34,510 nt of DNA, taken from contig JABXHV010000172.1 of NCBI GenBank assembly GCA_013373445.1, positions 1-34,510 of the forward strand, written 5' to 3'. Positions 17,021 to 25,026 of this stretch are shown piece by piece. The stretch's first letter is position 1; every line of letters begins with the position of its first letter. The translations under genes and the position numbers were made by a program. Origin of the DNA: Paracoccaceae bacterium (GTDB lineage: Bacteria; Pseudomonadota; Alphaproteobacteria; Rhizobiales; Stappiaceae). Under the pieces are notes generated by a model that saw nothing but the letters and a program-made list of their open reading frames with translations, did not search any database and was not told the DNA's origin.

Positions 17021-17797
17021 TCAGGCGTTCTGGCCGATCTGCCGATAGTCATCCAGGACGCGGTCGGCGCCTTCGGACAGCAGATTGATCTCATTCGTCG
17101 CCACGATCATGCGGGCACCAAAAGCAAGTGCCTGATCTTCGATGAGGTCCGCCGGTAGCCCCATCACCCCGAACGTCTTGCCGTGACGTTGAGCAGCTTT
17201 CCCGATATCGGCAAAGGCTTGCTTGACGTTCGGATGCCCGACATCGCCAAGATGTCCAACGGCCGCGGCCAGGTCATTCGATCCGATCATGATCCCGTCA
17301 ATACCCTCCAGCGCGGCGATCTCGGAAGCTGCGTCCAGTCCGCTTTGGCTTTCGATCATGGCGATGACACGCGTGGTGCGTTCCGATTTGTCGATCAGTG
17401 TTGGCACTTTGACCGGTTCAAAGCCGCAGATCGCAAGGGGGCCGGGCAATGAGCGCTCGCCCAGAGGCATGAAGCGCGTTCTTTTCACGATGGACTGTGC
17501 CTGCTCCAGCGTATCGACGTGGGGAACAACCACGCCGCTTGCGCCGCAATCCAGTGCCCGCGAGAGATCCGGCGAGTTTGGTCCGGTCAACCTGGCGTAA
17601 ACCGGCAATCCTGCCAGCAGCCCTGCGACGCAGATATCTGTCATTTCGGCGATGCCGATCCGCCCGTGTTCCATGTCGACCAACAAGAAGTCATAGCCCG
17701 CTTTGCAGGTCACAGCGACAATTTCAACAGTACCCATGACGCAGACGGCAAGACCGATATTCACGGAGTCGGGAGATGGGGCAGTTTGAAGGTTCAT
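17021..17797 (-). CDS. HpcH/HpaI-type class II aldolase
   Basis: A metal-dependent pyruvate aldolase of 258 residues. Active-site residues fall at the same positions as in E. coli HpaI: H44 (LLVDMEHG), R69 (YARLTG), E149 (AMIESQSG) and D175 (MIGSNDLA), with GASGVVVPHVDT at 85-96. HpaI-type enzymes cleave 4-hydroxy-2-oxo acids to pyruvate plus an aldehyde; relatives act on 2-keto-3-deoxy sugar acids. The start at 17797 is chosen because GGAA lies seven bases upstream and the family N-terminus begins here; the frame stays open 30 codons further up without homology. It is divergent from the TRAP operon, which suggests the imported compound yields a hydroxy-oxo acid. The exact substrate cannot be read. 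Confidence 0.88.
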   Translation of the reverse strand: MNLQTAPSPDSVNIGLAVCVMGTVEIVAVTCKAGYDFLLVDMEHGRIGIAEMTDICVAGLLAGLPVYARLTGPNSPDLSRALDCGASGVVVPHVDTLEQAQSIVKRTRFMPLGERSLPGPLAICGFEPVKVPTLIDKSERTTRVIAMIESQSGLDAASEIAALEGIDGIMIGSNDLAAAVGHLGDVGHPNVKQAFADIGKAAQRHGKTFGVMGLPADLIEDQALAFGARMIVATNEINLLSEGADRVLDDYRQIGQNA

Positions 17798-17900
17798 GTT
17801 GGTTCCAAAATGAGTGTGCTCGGGATGCTGCAGCGTTTCCACGAGACAGCGCGACTTCTTTATCGCTATCCGGAAGAGGCGAAGCAACGGAAAAACTGCC

Positions 17901-17927
17901 TATAATTTAGTCACGCTTATTTATAAT
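17901..17927. promoter_or_regulatory. AT-rich divergent control region, candidate operator
   Basis: The gap between the aldolase and dctQ contains two TATAAT copies 21 bases apart (17901, 17922), and between them ATTTAGT and TTATTTAT separated by five bases. The same two words with a five-base spacer, in swapped order, recur at 22036-22055 in the other divergent gap of this cluster. Either TATAAT could be a -10 element; no clear -35 was found. Confidence 0.35.
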
Positions 17928-18025
17928 ACACTGACCTCTGGCATGGGACTGAAAGCAAGGTATTGTGCCCTCAAAGACACCACCTTTCCGCGCCGTGCTG
18001 ACGGTTCAAAAAATTGGAAACATCA

Positions 18026-18598
18026 ATGCGATCAGATTCTTCTGCCAATCAAGCGGAGACAGCGGGCACAGACTTCAAGCTGCGCGGATTGCCGAGTTTG
18101 GTACTGAAAGTCATACGCCGGATCATCGATGTGATCACGGCGGGCCTCTTCATTTACATGGCTTTCGCCATCCTCATTCAGATCCTCGGCCGCTACGTCT
18201 TCAACTACTCCATAGCGGGAACTGAGGAGACGGCGACCTTTGCGCAAATCTGGCTGGTCATGCTCGGTGCTGGCATTGCCATGCGGAATCACCAGCACGT
18301 GGGTGTTGATGTTCTGATCGTCCGGTGTCCGATGATCATTCAGAAGCTGGTGACCGGAGCGTCCTTCCTGTTGGGGCTCTGGTTTCTGTTTGTCGTGATC
18401 ACCGGCAGCTTCGGTCTCATCACCATCGGCATGATGGTCAAGTCCGCTGCGCTACGCCTGCCTCTGGTCATTCCCTATGCCGCGATACCGGTTGGGATGG
18501 CTTATTTCACGCTCGAATTCATCATCGCCACGTTGCCTGGTCTCCTTGGCAAATCCGATGAAGCAACGCTGGCCGACGATAATGGAGGTCTTCTATGA
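18026..18598 (+). CDS. TRAP transporter small permease (DctQ-type)
   Basis: Small membrane subunit of a tripartite ATP-independent periplasmic transporter, 190 residues and four spans (about 29-52, 66-86, 107-131 and 146-168 in this numbering). Typical DctQ features are ILGRYVFNYSIAGTEETATFAQIWLVMLGAGIAMRNHQHVGVD, where ETA..A and the H-x-x-VD motif are family marks. The ATG at 18026 is preferred: GGAAA lies five bases upstream, and the frame upstream only offers a TTG four codons earlier. Its stop overlaps the dctM start (ATGA). Confidence 0.92.
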   Translation: MRSDSSANQAETAGTDFKLRGLPSLVLKVIRRIIDVITAGLFIYMAFAILIQILGRYVFNYSIAGTEETATFAQIWLVMLGAGIAMRNHQHVGVDVLIVRCPMIIQKLVTGASFLLGLWFLFVVITGSFGLITIGMMVKSAALRLPLVIPYAAIPVGMAYFTLEFIIATLPGLLGKSDEATLADDNGGLL

Positions 18599-19875
18599 GC
18601 CTTGCCTTTGGCGGTTTCGCCCTCCTTATTTTCTCCGGAATGCCGATTGTCCTCGCGCTGGGTGTTGCAGCGATGGTGACGATTGTCATGTTCACCGACG
18701 TTCCGCTGACAATCATTGCTCAACGGGTCTACGGCGGTGTGAACTCATTCCCGCTCATGGCCATTCCATTCTTCGTTGCAGCCGGCCTGATCATGGAAGC
18801 TGGCGGCATCGCACGGCGTTTTGTGGAACTCGCCACGGCTCTGGTCGGATGGATCACAGGCAGCCTCTTCATGGTCGCCATTACGACAGGTACCGGACTT
18901 GCAGCGATATCCGGCTCCGGCTCTGCCGATACGGCCGCGATCAGCTCCATCCTTGTGCCGGAGATGAAGAAGCGTCGCTACAACGTCGATATGGCGGTTG
19001 CGATCATTGCTGCTGCCGGCTCCATGGCGTCTATCATCCCGCCGAGCATTGTCATGGTGGTGATTGCGATCACTGCGAACCAGTCCATTGGAGCGATGTT
19101 CCTTGGCGGAATCGGGCCCGGATTGCTGATCTCTATCAGTCTGCTGCTCGGTGCATGGGGATATGCCAAGAACGGCGGCGAGGCGTATCGTGACGCGGAA
19201 CCATTTTCGCTGAAACGGTTGGGCAAGGTTTTCGTCGACGCAGTGCCTGCGCTGTTTGTGCCGGTTATCATCGTAGGCGGCATTGTGTTCGGTATCTTCA
19301 CCGCGACAGAGGCGGCCTGCATAGCTGTTTTTACAACGCTTGGAATTTCCTGCTTTATCTACCGTGAACTGGCCCTGAAAGACATTGGGCCGTTGATCCT
19401 GAAGACAGTCAGCCTGTCGGCCGCCGTCCTGATCATCGTCTCCACGGCGAGCATCTTTTCATGGATCATCGCATCGCTGGGCGTCACCAATGCGCTGGAT
19501 GCCTGGTTGCGCGACGTTGCATCGTCGCCCGTCGGCTTCCTGCTGATTGTCAACGTTCTGTTGCTGGTTGTCGGCATGTTCATGGAGAGCATTTCTGCGA
19601 TCCTGATCCTGCTTCCCGTCCTGATGCCGATTGCAGTCGGCTATGGGATCAATCCGGTACAGTTTGGTGTCTTGATGGCGCTCAACCTGTCCATCGGTCT
19701 GATCACGCCGCCCTACGGTATCTGTCTCTACGTGGCGTCCATGGTGGCAGGACGCAAGATCGAGCAGGCCGCCTCCAAGGTCTGGTTGCCATTGATACCG
19801 ATGACAATCGTGCTGCTGCTGACCGCTTTCTGGCCGTCTCTCACGCTCTTCCTACCGAACTTGGTCTACCACTAA
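18595..19875 (+). CDS. TRAP transporter large permease (DctM-type)
   Basis: Main permease of the TRAP system, 426 residues and about 12 spans, of the ion-transporter superfamily; it couples solute import to the sodium gradient. Family sequences include GMPIVLALG at the start, GGVNSFPLMAIPFFVAAGLIMEAGGI, the glycine/serine-rich ISGSGSADTAAI, IPPSIVMVVI, and near the C-terminus MESISAILILLPVLMPI and LITPPYGICLYV. GGAGG before the ATG lies within the end of dctQ, and the genes overlap by four bases. Order here is Q-M-P, with the binding protein last. Confidence 0.95.
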   Translation: MSLAFGGFALLIFSGMPIVLALGVAAMVTIVMFTDVPLTIIAQRVYGGVNSFPLMAIPFFVAAGLIMEAGGIARRFVELATALVGWITGSLFMVAITTGTGLAAISGSGSADTAAISSILVPEMKKRRYNVDMAVAIIAAAGSMASIIPPSIVMVVIAITANQSIGAMFLGGIGPGLLISISLLLGAWGYAKNGGEAYRDAEPFSLKRLGKVFVDAVPALFVPVIIVGGIVFGIFTATEAACIAVFTTLGISCFIYRELALKDIGPLILKTVSLSAAVLIIVSTASIFSWIIASLGVTNALDAWLRDVASSPVGFLLIVNVLLLVVGMFMESISAILILLPVLMPIAVGYGINPVQFGVLMALNLSIGLITPPYGICLYVASMVAGRKIEQAASKVWLPLIPMTIVLLLTAFWPSLTLFLPNLVYH

Positions 19876-19933
19876 AGGGGTCAGGCCAGGCCAACCTCCC
19901 AAAACCTTCCGGATATAAACAAAGGGGAAATCC

Positions 19934-20905
19934 ATGAAGCTCATAAAGTCATTCGGCCTAGCCGTTTTACTCGCTACGACTGCGATACAGGCCCATGCGG
20001 CCGAGTACACATTCAAGGTTGCACACACCAATGCTGCCGATGAAGTCCAGGACAAGGGTCTGCAGCTGATGCAGGACCTTCTGGAAGAAAAGACAGGCGG
20101 TCGTGCCACAATCGAGATCTATCCAAACGGCGTACTTGGCGATGAAGCCCAGCTCGTCGAAGGAACTCTGCTCGGCACCCTCGACATGGCGATGACGGCC
20201 AACTCGACAATCAGCAACTACATCACTGATTATCGTGTTTTCGATCTGCCATTCCTGTTCACCAGCATTCCTGCTCTCAGCGAAAAGCTGGAAAATGAAG
20301 ACGTCTATGCTGCCATGGAAGAATCTGCAAACCGAGATGGCTTTGAGCTGATCGGTGTCTTCTCTTCCGGTATCCGTCACATCATGACCAAGGAAGTCGT
20401 GACAAGCATCGACGACATCAAGAACCTCAAGATCCGGACCATGCAGAACCCGATCCACGTTGATGCGTTCCGTTCATTCGGCGCCAACCCGACACCGCTT
20501 GCCTACAGTGAACTTTACGGCGCTCTGCAGAGTGGCGTTGTTGACGGTGCTGAAGGCGCGGCGACGAACTACACCGGTCAGAAGCTTTATGAAGTTGCAC
20601 CTGACTTTGCTCTTCTTGGATGGCTCAACATGACAGCTGTCGTCTTTATGAATGATGGCAAGTTTGCAGAGCTTCCAGAAGACATCCGAGTTGCTTTGAA
20701 AGAAAGCGGCGAGGAAGCTTCAAAGTGGCAGCGCAACTACGTTGACGAACAGGAAAAGCCGCTTCTGGATGCATTGGTGGAAAAAGGCGTCACGATCAGC
20801 CAACCAGATCCAGAGCCTTTCCGTGAAGCTGTTGTGCCGCTTTACAACGAGATGCTTGAAACTGACACGCAAAAGGCTCTGTTCGAGCTGGCAACCCAAG
20901 ACTGA
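19934..20905 (+). CDS. TRAP transporter solute-binding protein (DctP-type)
   Basis: Periplasmic receptor of 323 residues with a signal peptide ending near residue 22 (QAHA-AE). The family region DIKNLKIRTMQNP holds R168, the conserved arginine that salt-bridges a ligand carboxylate, followed by FGANPTPLAYSELYGALQSGVVDGAEGA. R148 is also in place. The ligand is therefore expected to be an organic acid. AGGGGAAA precedes the ATG, 58 bases after dctM, and two strong hairpins follow the stop. The ligand class is known for the family; the compound is not. Confidence 0.94.
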   Translation: MKLIKSFGLAVLLATTAIQAHAAEYTFKVAHTNAADEVQDKGLQLMQDLLEEKTGGRATIEIYPNGVLGDEAQLVEGTLLGTLDMAMTANSTISNYITDYRVFDLPFLFTSIPALSEKLENEDVYAAMEESANRDGFELIGVFSSGIRHIMTKEVVTSIDDIKNLKIRTMQNPIHVDAFRSFGANPTPLAYSELYGALQSGVVDGAEGAATNYTGQKLYEVAPDFALLGWLNMTAVVFMNDGKFAELPEDIRVALKESGEEASKWQRNYVDEQEKPLLDALVEKGVTISQPDPEPFREAVVPLYNEMLETDTQKALFELATQD

Positions 20906-20912
20906 CAATAAG

Positions 20913-20944
20913 AAGTCGGCAGCCCATGATGAGGTTGCCGACTT
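20913..20944 (+). terminator. Hairpin after dctP
   Basis: Nine-base perfect arms AAGTCGGCA / TGCCGACTT, extended inward by three more pairs (one G-T), lie eight bases after the dctP stop. Likely the end of the TRAP transcript, or an mRNA-stabilising hairpin; there is no long T-run. Confidence 0.55.
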
Positions 20945-20951
20945 CCAGATT

Positions 20952-20983
20952 ATACTCCGGCCCTACACCAGGGGCCGGAGTAT
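20952..20983. terminator. Strong bidirectional hairpin between dctP and the DapA-family gene
   Basis: Twelve-base perfect arms ATACTCCGGCCC / GGGCCGGAGTAT around an 8-base loop. It overlaps the last codons of the convergent dapA-like gene and can serve both strands. Short T/A-rich flanks fit termination on either side. Confidence 0.6.
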
Positions 20984-21910
20984 TTGTTCCAGAGATTTGA
21001 TCTCGGCAGCATCCAGCTCCCTGTTTGGCGGCAGGACGCGTGCCGAAGGAATGAGGCCAAGAATATGAAGGCAAGCTTTCAGGCGTGCTGTCGGCGTGAC
21101 ACCGGTCCGTCTGCGGTAGATGGCGACCGAAAGCGGATAAAGCCGTTCATGGACCTCACGCGCGGTGGCAAAATCTCCTTCCGCCGCAGCTTCGAACAGG
21201 TCGGCTACAAGTCCGGGCACTACCGCCGCAAGGCTGACCTGACTGCCGGTCGTGCCGATCAGGTAGCACGTCAGCAGATGCTCATCGCCGGAAGCCATGA
21301 CCGACAGTCCGGGTCTCACCTTGGCCAGAAGGCGCCAGTTCTCTTCATAGGTCGCCGCTTCCCAGCTGCCTTCCTTGACACCCGCCACAGACGGCAGCAG
21401 GGCCAGTCGTTCCAGAACGTCGGTGCGGTAGGCCATCTGTCCTGTCGTGACAGGAGCTTGGTAAAGTACCAGCGGCAGGTCCGTCGCCGCAGCAATACCT
21501 TCATGATGCGCAACCACCGTCTGCATGTCTTGGGACAAAGCCCAGCTGTTGGGTGGAAACACAAGGACGGCATCTGCGCCGCCCTCCTGCGCATCGCGGG
21601 CCTGCAACGCCGCTTCCTCGGTGCTTTCACTATAGATACCCGACGTCAGGAACACCCGGTCAGGAACGGCTTGACGAACACTGGCAACAACCTGCGCCAT
21701 TTTCGAGCGCCGCAACTGGGCGTTTTCTCCGGCATGACCGTTGATAAGCAGTCCTTCTATACGAGGTTCCTGGGTGACGTGCCGCACATGACTTTGCAGT
21801 GCTTCCTCATCGGGATATCCGTCGGCCATGATTGGGCACACGGTTGCCGCGTGAATTCCGGTGAGGCGACTGGCCGCGGGATGACAAGATATTGGGGTTT
21901 GGTCGATCAA
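20963..21910 (-). CDS. DapA-family class I aldolase/lyase, substrate unknown
   Basis: A 315-residue TIM-barrel protein of the dihydrodipicolinate synthase/N-acetylneuraminate lyase superfamily. The Schiff-base lysine is K179 (VAGVKEGSW) and the catalytic tyrosine Y150 (LVLYQAP). It is not a lysine-pathway DapA: the TTGE motif that holds the keto acid reads GHAGE here (58-62), and the Arg that binds aspartate semialdehyde after YNVP is replaced (YQAPVTTG, T155). The start is TTG at 21910 with AGGAG nine bases upstream. It probably cleaves or dehydrates a 2-oxo acid in the same pathway as the HpaI-type aldolase and the hydantoinase. It is convergent with dctP and divergent from the hydantoinase gene. 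Confidence 0.85.
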   Translation of the reverse strand: MIDQTPISCHPAASRLTGIHAATVCPIMADGYPDEEALQSHVRHVTQEPRIEGLLINGHAGENAQLRRSKMAQVVASVRQAVPDRVFLTSGIYSESTEEAALQARDAQEGGADAVLVFPPNSWALSQDMQTVVAHHEGIAAATDLPLVLYQAPVTTGQMAYRTDVLERLALLPSVAGVKEGSWEAATYEENWRLLAKVRPGLSVMASGDEHLLTCYLIGTTGSQVSLAAVVPGLVADLFEAAAEGDFATAREVHERLYPLSVAIYRRRTGVTPTARLKACLHILGLIPSARVLPPNRELDAAEIKSLEQILRPLV

Positions 21911-22035
21911 GCAGATACACTCCTGAATGTAAGGTTCTGGCCAAAGGCGAGGGCGGGGCCGGACACAAGAGAAGAGCCGGCTTTTTGTGACGTTAGAAAA
22001 GCAGAAAAAAGCTTGCGTCTCAACAAGAATAATAG

Positions 22036-22055
22036 TTATTTATCAAATATTTAGT
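22036..22055. promoter_or_regulatory. AT-rich block in the divergent gap, candidate operator
   Basis: TTATTTAT, five bases, then ATTTAGT, in the 214-base gap between the DapA-family gene and the hydantoinase gene. The same words occur at 17905-17924. This suggests a common regulator site, but AT-rich words can coincide by chance. Confidence 0.3.
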
Positions 22056-22124
22056 AAGGATTCGTGAGTAGGATCCTAACCCCGTCGCACACCTTAAAAA
22101 TGCCTGTAAGAAGGAGAAATCCAG

Positions 22125-23540
22125 ATGTCATTCGATACGATCATCAAGGGCGGAACTATTGTCACCGCAGCCGATACCTTCATCGCAGATCTTGGCATTA
22201 AAGATGGGAAGATCGCCGCGATCGCCAGCAATCTTTCTGATTCCCCGACCGTGATTGATGCAACAAACAGGTTGGTTATGCCCGGCGGGATCGACAGTCA
22301 TGTCCACATCGCGCAGCCCGGCGCGGTCGAGGTCGTGATGGCTGAGGATTTCAACAGCGGGACCATCGCCGCAGCCTTCGGAGGAAATACGACGGTGATG
22401 CCCTTTTGTCTGCAGAAAAAAGGGCAGTCGCTGCGCGAGGCGTTGAAAATCTACCATAAGGAAGCAGAAGGTCGCTGCCACATTGATGTGAGCTTCCATC
22501 TCATCCTGACGGACCCGAATCCAGGTGTGTTGGGCCAGGAACTGCCAGCGCTCGTCGAGGAGGGATATACCTCACTCAAGGTCTTCATGACTTATGACGA
22601 TATGGTTCTGAAAGACCGTGAGTTGCTGGAAGTGATGGCTGCTGCGCGGCGCACCGGCGCCTTTGTCATGGTCCATGCGGAAGGCTATGACACGATCCGC
22701 TTCTTGAGTGACGCTTTGGAAGCCGAAGGAAAAACCGCTCCGTACTATCATGGTCCATCCAGACCAGCGGCCGTTGAGCGTGAGGCGACCCATCGTGCGA
22801 TCAGTTTTGCGGAAATCACAGACGTTCCGATTATGATTGTCCATGTTTCCAATCGGGAGGCCATGGAAGAGATTGAGCGCGCTCGTCGCCGGGGTCTGAA
22901 CATTTCGGGCGAAACCTGCCCGCAGTACCTGGTGCTCACCGAAGATGACATGGACCGCGAGGCAATGGAGGGAGCCAAGTTTGTCTGCAGCCCTCCACCG
23001 CGCACAAACGATGATCAGGAAGCGTGCTGGGAAGGCTTGCAGCATGGTATTTTTTCCGTGTTCTCTTCTGACCATTGCCCCTATCGGTTTGCCGAAGATG
23101 GCAAGCTGACACCAAAGTCGGCGCAAGGCTTCCGCTGGGTTCCAAATGGCATTCCTGGTATTGAAACACGGCTTCCGATCCTTTTCTCCGAAGGGGTTTC
23201 CAAGGGACGGATCAGTCTCAATCAGTTCGTCGCCCTGACATCGACCAATCACGCCAAGACATATGGACTTTATCCACGCAAGGGATCGATTGCAGTTGGG
23301 GCGGATGCCGACATTGTGCTCTGGGATCCGGAAGAAAAGCGGACAATCGACCAGGCCGATCTTCACCACGGTTGCGATTACACGCCGTACCAGGGACTGG
23401 AAGTGACCGGATGGCCAGTGATGACCATGCTGCGCGGGCGTGTTGTGACCGAAGGCGATACATTGTTGTCAGAAACGCCAGAGGGCGAGTACCTCAAGCG
23501 TGATGTGTCCCCCTTCACGAGCCAAAAGCAGGCATTGTAA
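22125..23540 (+). CDS. Dihydropyrimidinase/D-hydantoinase-family cyclic amidase
   Basis: Zinc-dependent amidohydrolase of 471 residues that opens a cyclic imide or ureide ring such as a hydantoin or dihydropyrimidine. All dinuclear-centre ligands are present: H59 and H61 (SHVHI), the carbamylated lysine K152 (TSLKVFMTY), H184 (MVHAEG), H240 (IVHVSN) and D316 (SSDHCPY). Y157 stabilises the transition state. AAGGAGA before the ATG is a good ribosome site. No beta-ureidopropionase, carbamoylase or dihydropyrimidine dehydrogenase gene is nearby, so ordinary pyrimidine breakdown is not supported. It is co-transcribed with the FAD enzyme one base downstream. Confidence 0.93.
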   Translation: MSFDTIIKGGTIVTAADTFIADLGIKDGKIAAIASNLSDSPTVIDATNRLVMPGGIDSHVHIAQPGAVEVVMAEDFNSGTIAAAFGGNTTVMPFCLQKKGQSLREALKIYHKEAEGRCHIDVSFHLILTDPNPGVLGQELPALVEEGYTSLKVFMTYDDMVLKDRELLEVMAAARRTGAFVMVHAEGYDTIRFLSDALEAEGKTAPYYHGPSRPAAVEREATHRAISFAEITDVPIMIVHVSNREAMEEIERARRRGLNISGETCPQYLVLTEDDMDREAMEGAKFVCSPPPRTNDDQEACWEGLQHGIFSVFSSDHCPYRFAEDGKLTPKSAQGFRWVPNGIPGIETRLPILFSEGVSKGRISLNQFVALTSTNHAKTYGLYPRKGSIAVGADADIVLWDPEEKRTIDQADLHHGCDYTPYQGLEVTGWPVMTMLRGRVVTEGDTLLSETPEGEYLKRDVSPFTSQKQAL

Positions 23541-23541
23541 A

Positions 23542-24939
23542 ATGCCTGAAGGCGACGTGTCTGAGGTGGGCGACCAAACCAGCGTACCGGCGGATGTTCG
23601 CTCCGAGCATTGCTACGATGTGATTGTGGTCGGCGGCGGTATAGCCGGTCTGTCGGCCGCTTATCGTCTGCGCACGCACGACACCTTGGTTTTGGAGGCC
23701 TCCGAACGACCGGGGGGCAGGGTGTTTTCACATTCGTCCGACACTGGCATCCAGAACTTTGGCGCCCACATGTTCGGGGGACCCGGCACAGTCGTCGGCG
23801 ACCTTTGCCTTGAACTCGGACTGTCTCTACGTCCGATAGATGCTGGATTGATGGGTTTTACTTTTCAAGACCAACTCATGTTGGACGCCAAGCCAGCCTT
23901 GCTGCCATTCCTGATACCTCTTCCGCCTCTGGCGCGTATATCGTTGTTGAAGGCGGGAGCGCGGCTCAGGATTGGGGCTGCGCGTGCGGGCTCCTGCTTG
24001 GCCAGGACTGCCCAAAATGGTTGGGACCAGATGACTGAAGCGCGGTTCGCCAATGGCGATGACAAGACGCTCTCCCGTTATCTGGGTGTCTTGCATCCGG
24101 CTGCTGCGAAAATTATGCAGGCAATCACTGAGCGCTGTGGCGGCGACCCCACACAGATTTCGGCAGGCCATGGCTTGAGGTCTTTTGCCAACGTTTGGTC
24201 TTCCTCCTCTCCTGGGTTCAACCTCTGTGGTGGATCCTCGAAGTTTCCTGAAGCCTTGGCGGCAGCTCTCGGCAATCGCCTTCGGCTTGGGTCTCGCGTC
24301 AATGATGTTTCGCGTGAGGGAGACGGCGTTGTCGTCACGGGGCAAGATGGTCACGGTCAGCCGTTTCGGTATCGGGCCAAAACCGCCATCTTGGCGACAC
24401 CCGCCCCAATTACCAAGAGGATCGCATCTGATCTTCCTGAACCTACCAGAAACGCTCTTGGCGAAGTCCGCTATGGACCGTTCTTGTCTGTCTCCGTGAA
24501 CACGACAGAGGACACTCCAGGCCTGTTGGAGGAAACCTATGCGGTTTCAACGCCGCAGGCCGCCTTCAGTGTTCTGTTCAATCAGGCGACCAACAGGTTT
24601 TCACTCGGAGGACATGAGCTTGGTGGAAGTTTGATGATGTTCGCAGGCGCTGACCGTGCAGCGCAGTTGCTGTCTCTTTCTGATGATCAGATCATCGAGA
24701 ACTTCATGGATGACCTCAAACGCCTGATCCCGAGCCTCTCCGGCATCACCAATCCGACCGTGTGTCGGTGGGAAAACGGTGCGCCTTTTGCTTTTCCCGG
24801 CAGAAGCAGCCTGCAGCCGGAGCTGACACGGCCAATAGACCGTGTTGCCCTCGCAGGCGATTACCTTGAGTTTCCGAACATGGAAGCAGCAATCAACAGC
24901 GCTCACGAAGCTGCCAGGAGAGTAAGCGCCTGGCTGTAA
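23542..24939 (+). CDS. FAD-dependent amine oxidase/protoporphyrinogen-oxidase-like protein
   Basis: A 465-residue flavoprotein. The N-terminal Rossmann motif is VIVVGGGIAGLSAAY (28-42), with E52 (VLEASERPGGRV) expected to bind the FAD ribose and the family's PGGR loop. The C-terminal FAD motif is VALAGDYLEFPNMEAAINSA. In between are the two halves of the substrate domain. No signal peptide. It belongs to the amine oxidase / PpoX-like superfamily, whose members oxidise amines, amino acids or porphyrinogens. Being one base after the hydantoinase, it may oxidise the amine or amino acid released by ring opening. The ATG at 23542 is preferred over an in-frame upstream codon inside the hydantoinase gene. 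Confidence 0.85.
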   Translation: MPEGDVSEVGDQTSVPADVRSEHCYDVIVVGGGIAGLSAAYRLRTHDTLVLEASERPGGRVFSHSSDTGIQNFGAHMFGGPGTVVGDLCLELGLSLRPIDAGLMGFTFQDQLMLDAKPALLPFLIPLPPLARISLLKAGARLRIGAARAGSCLARTAQNGWDQMTEARFANGDDKTLSRYLGVLHPAAAKIMQAITERCGGDPTQISAGHGLRSFANVWSSSSPGFNLCGGSSKFPEALAAALGNRLRLGSRVNDVSREGDGVVVTGQDGHGQPFRYRAKTAILATPAPITKRIASDLPEPTRNALGEVRYGPFLSVSVNTTEDTPGLLEETYAVSTPQAAFSVLFNQATNRFSLGGHELGGSLMMFAGADRAAQLLSLSDDQIIENFMDDLKRLIPSLSGITNPTVCRWENGAPFAFPGRSSLQPELTRPIDRVALAGDYLEFPNMEAAINSAHEAARRVSAWL

Positions 24940-25026
24940 ATGGGCTTCTGGCAATACTGTGCGGCTCGTGGGGGAGGGGCCAGTTCGTTACTCCGCCGGG
25001 TCGGAGGATGGATAAAGCGATCTAAA

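Noticed and set aside
20984-22054. A 356-residue open frame on the plus strand
   Set aside because: It is antisense to the DapA-family gene, which has catalytic motifs, a good ribosome site and a terminator. The antisense protein shows no family pattern and is rich in Arg, His and Gln, as shadows usually are.
22572-23369. A 265-residue open frame on the minus strand
   Set aside because: Antisense to the hydantoinase, whose metal ligands are all present. No domain is visible in the reverse frame.
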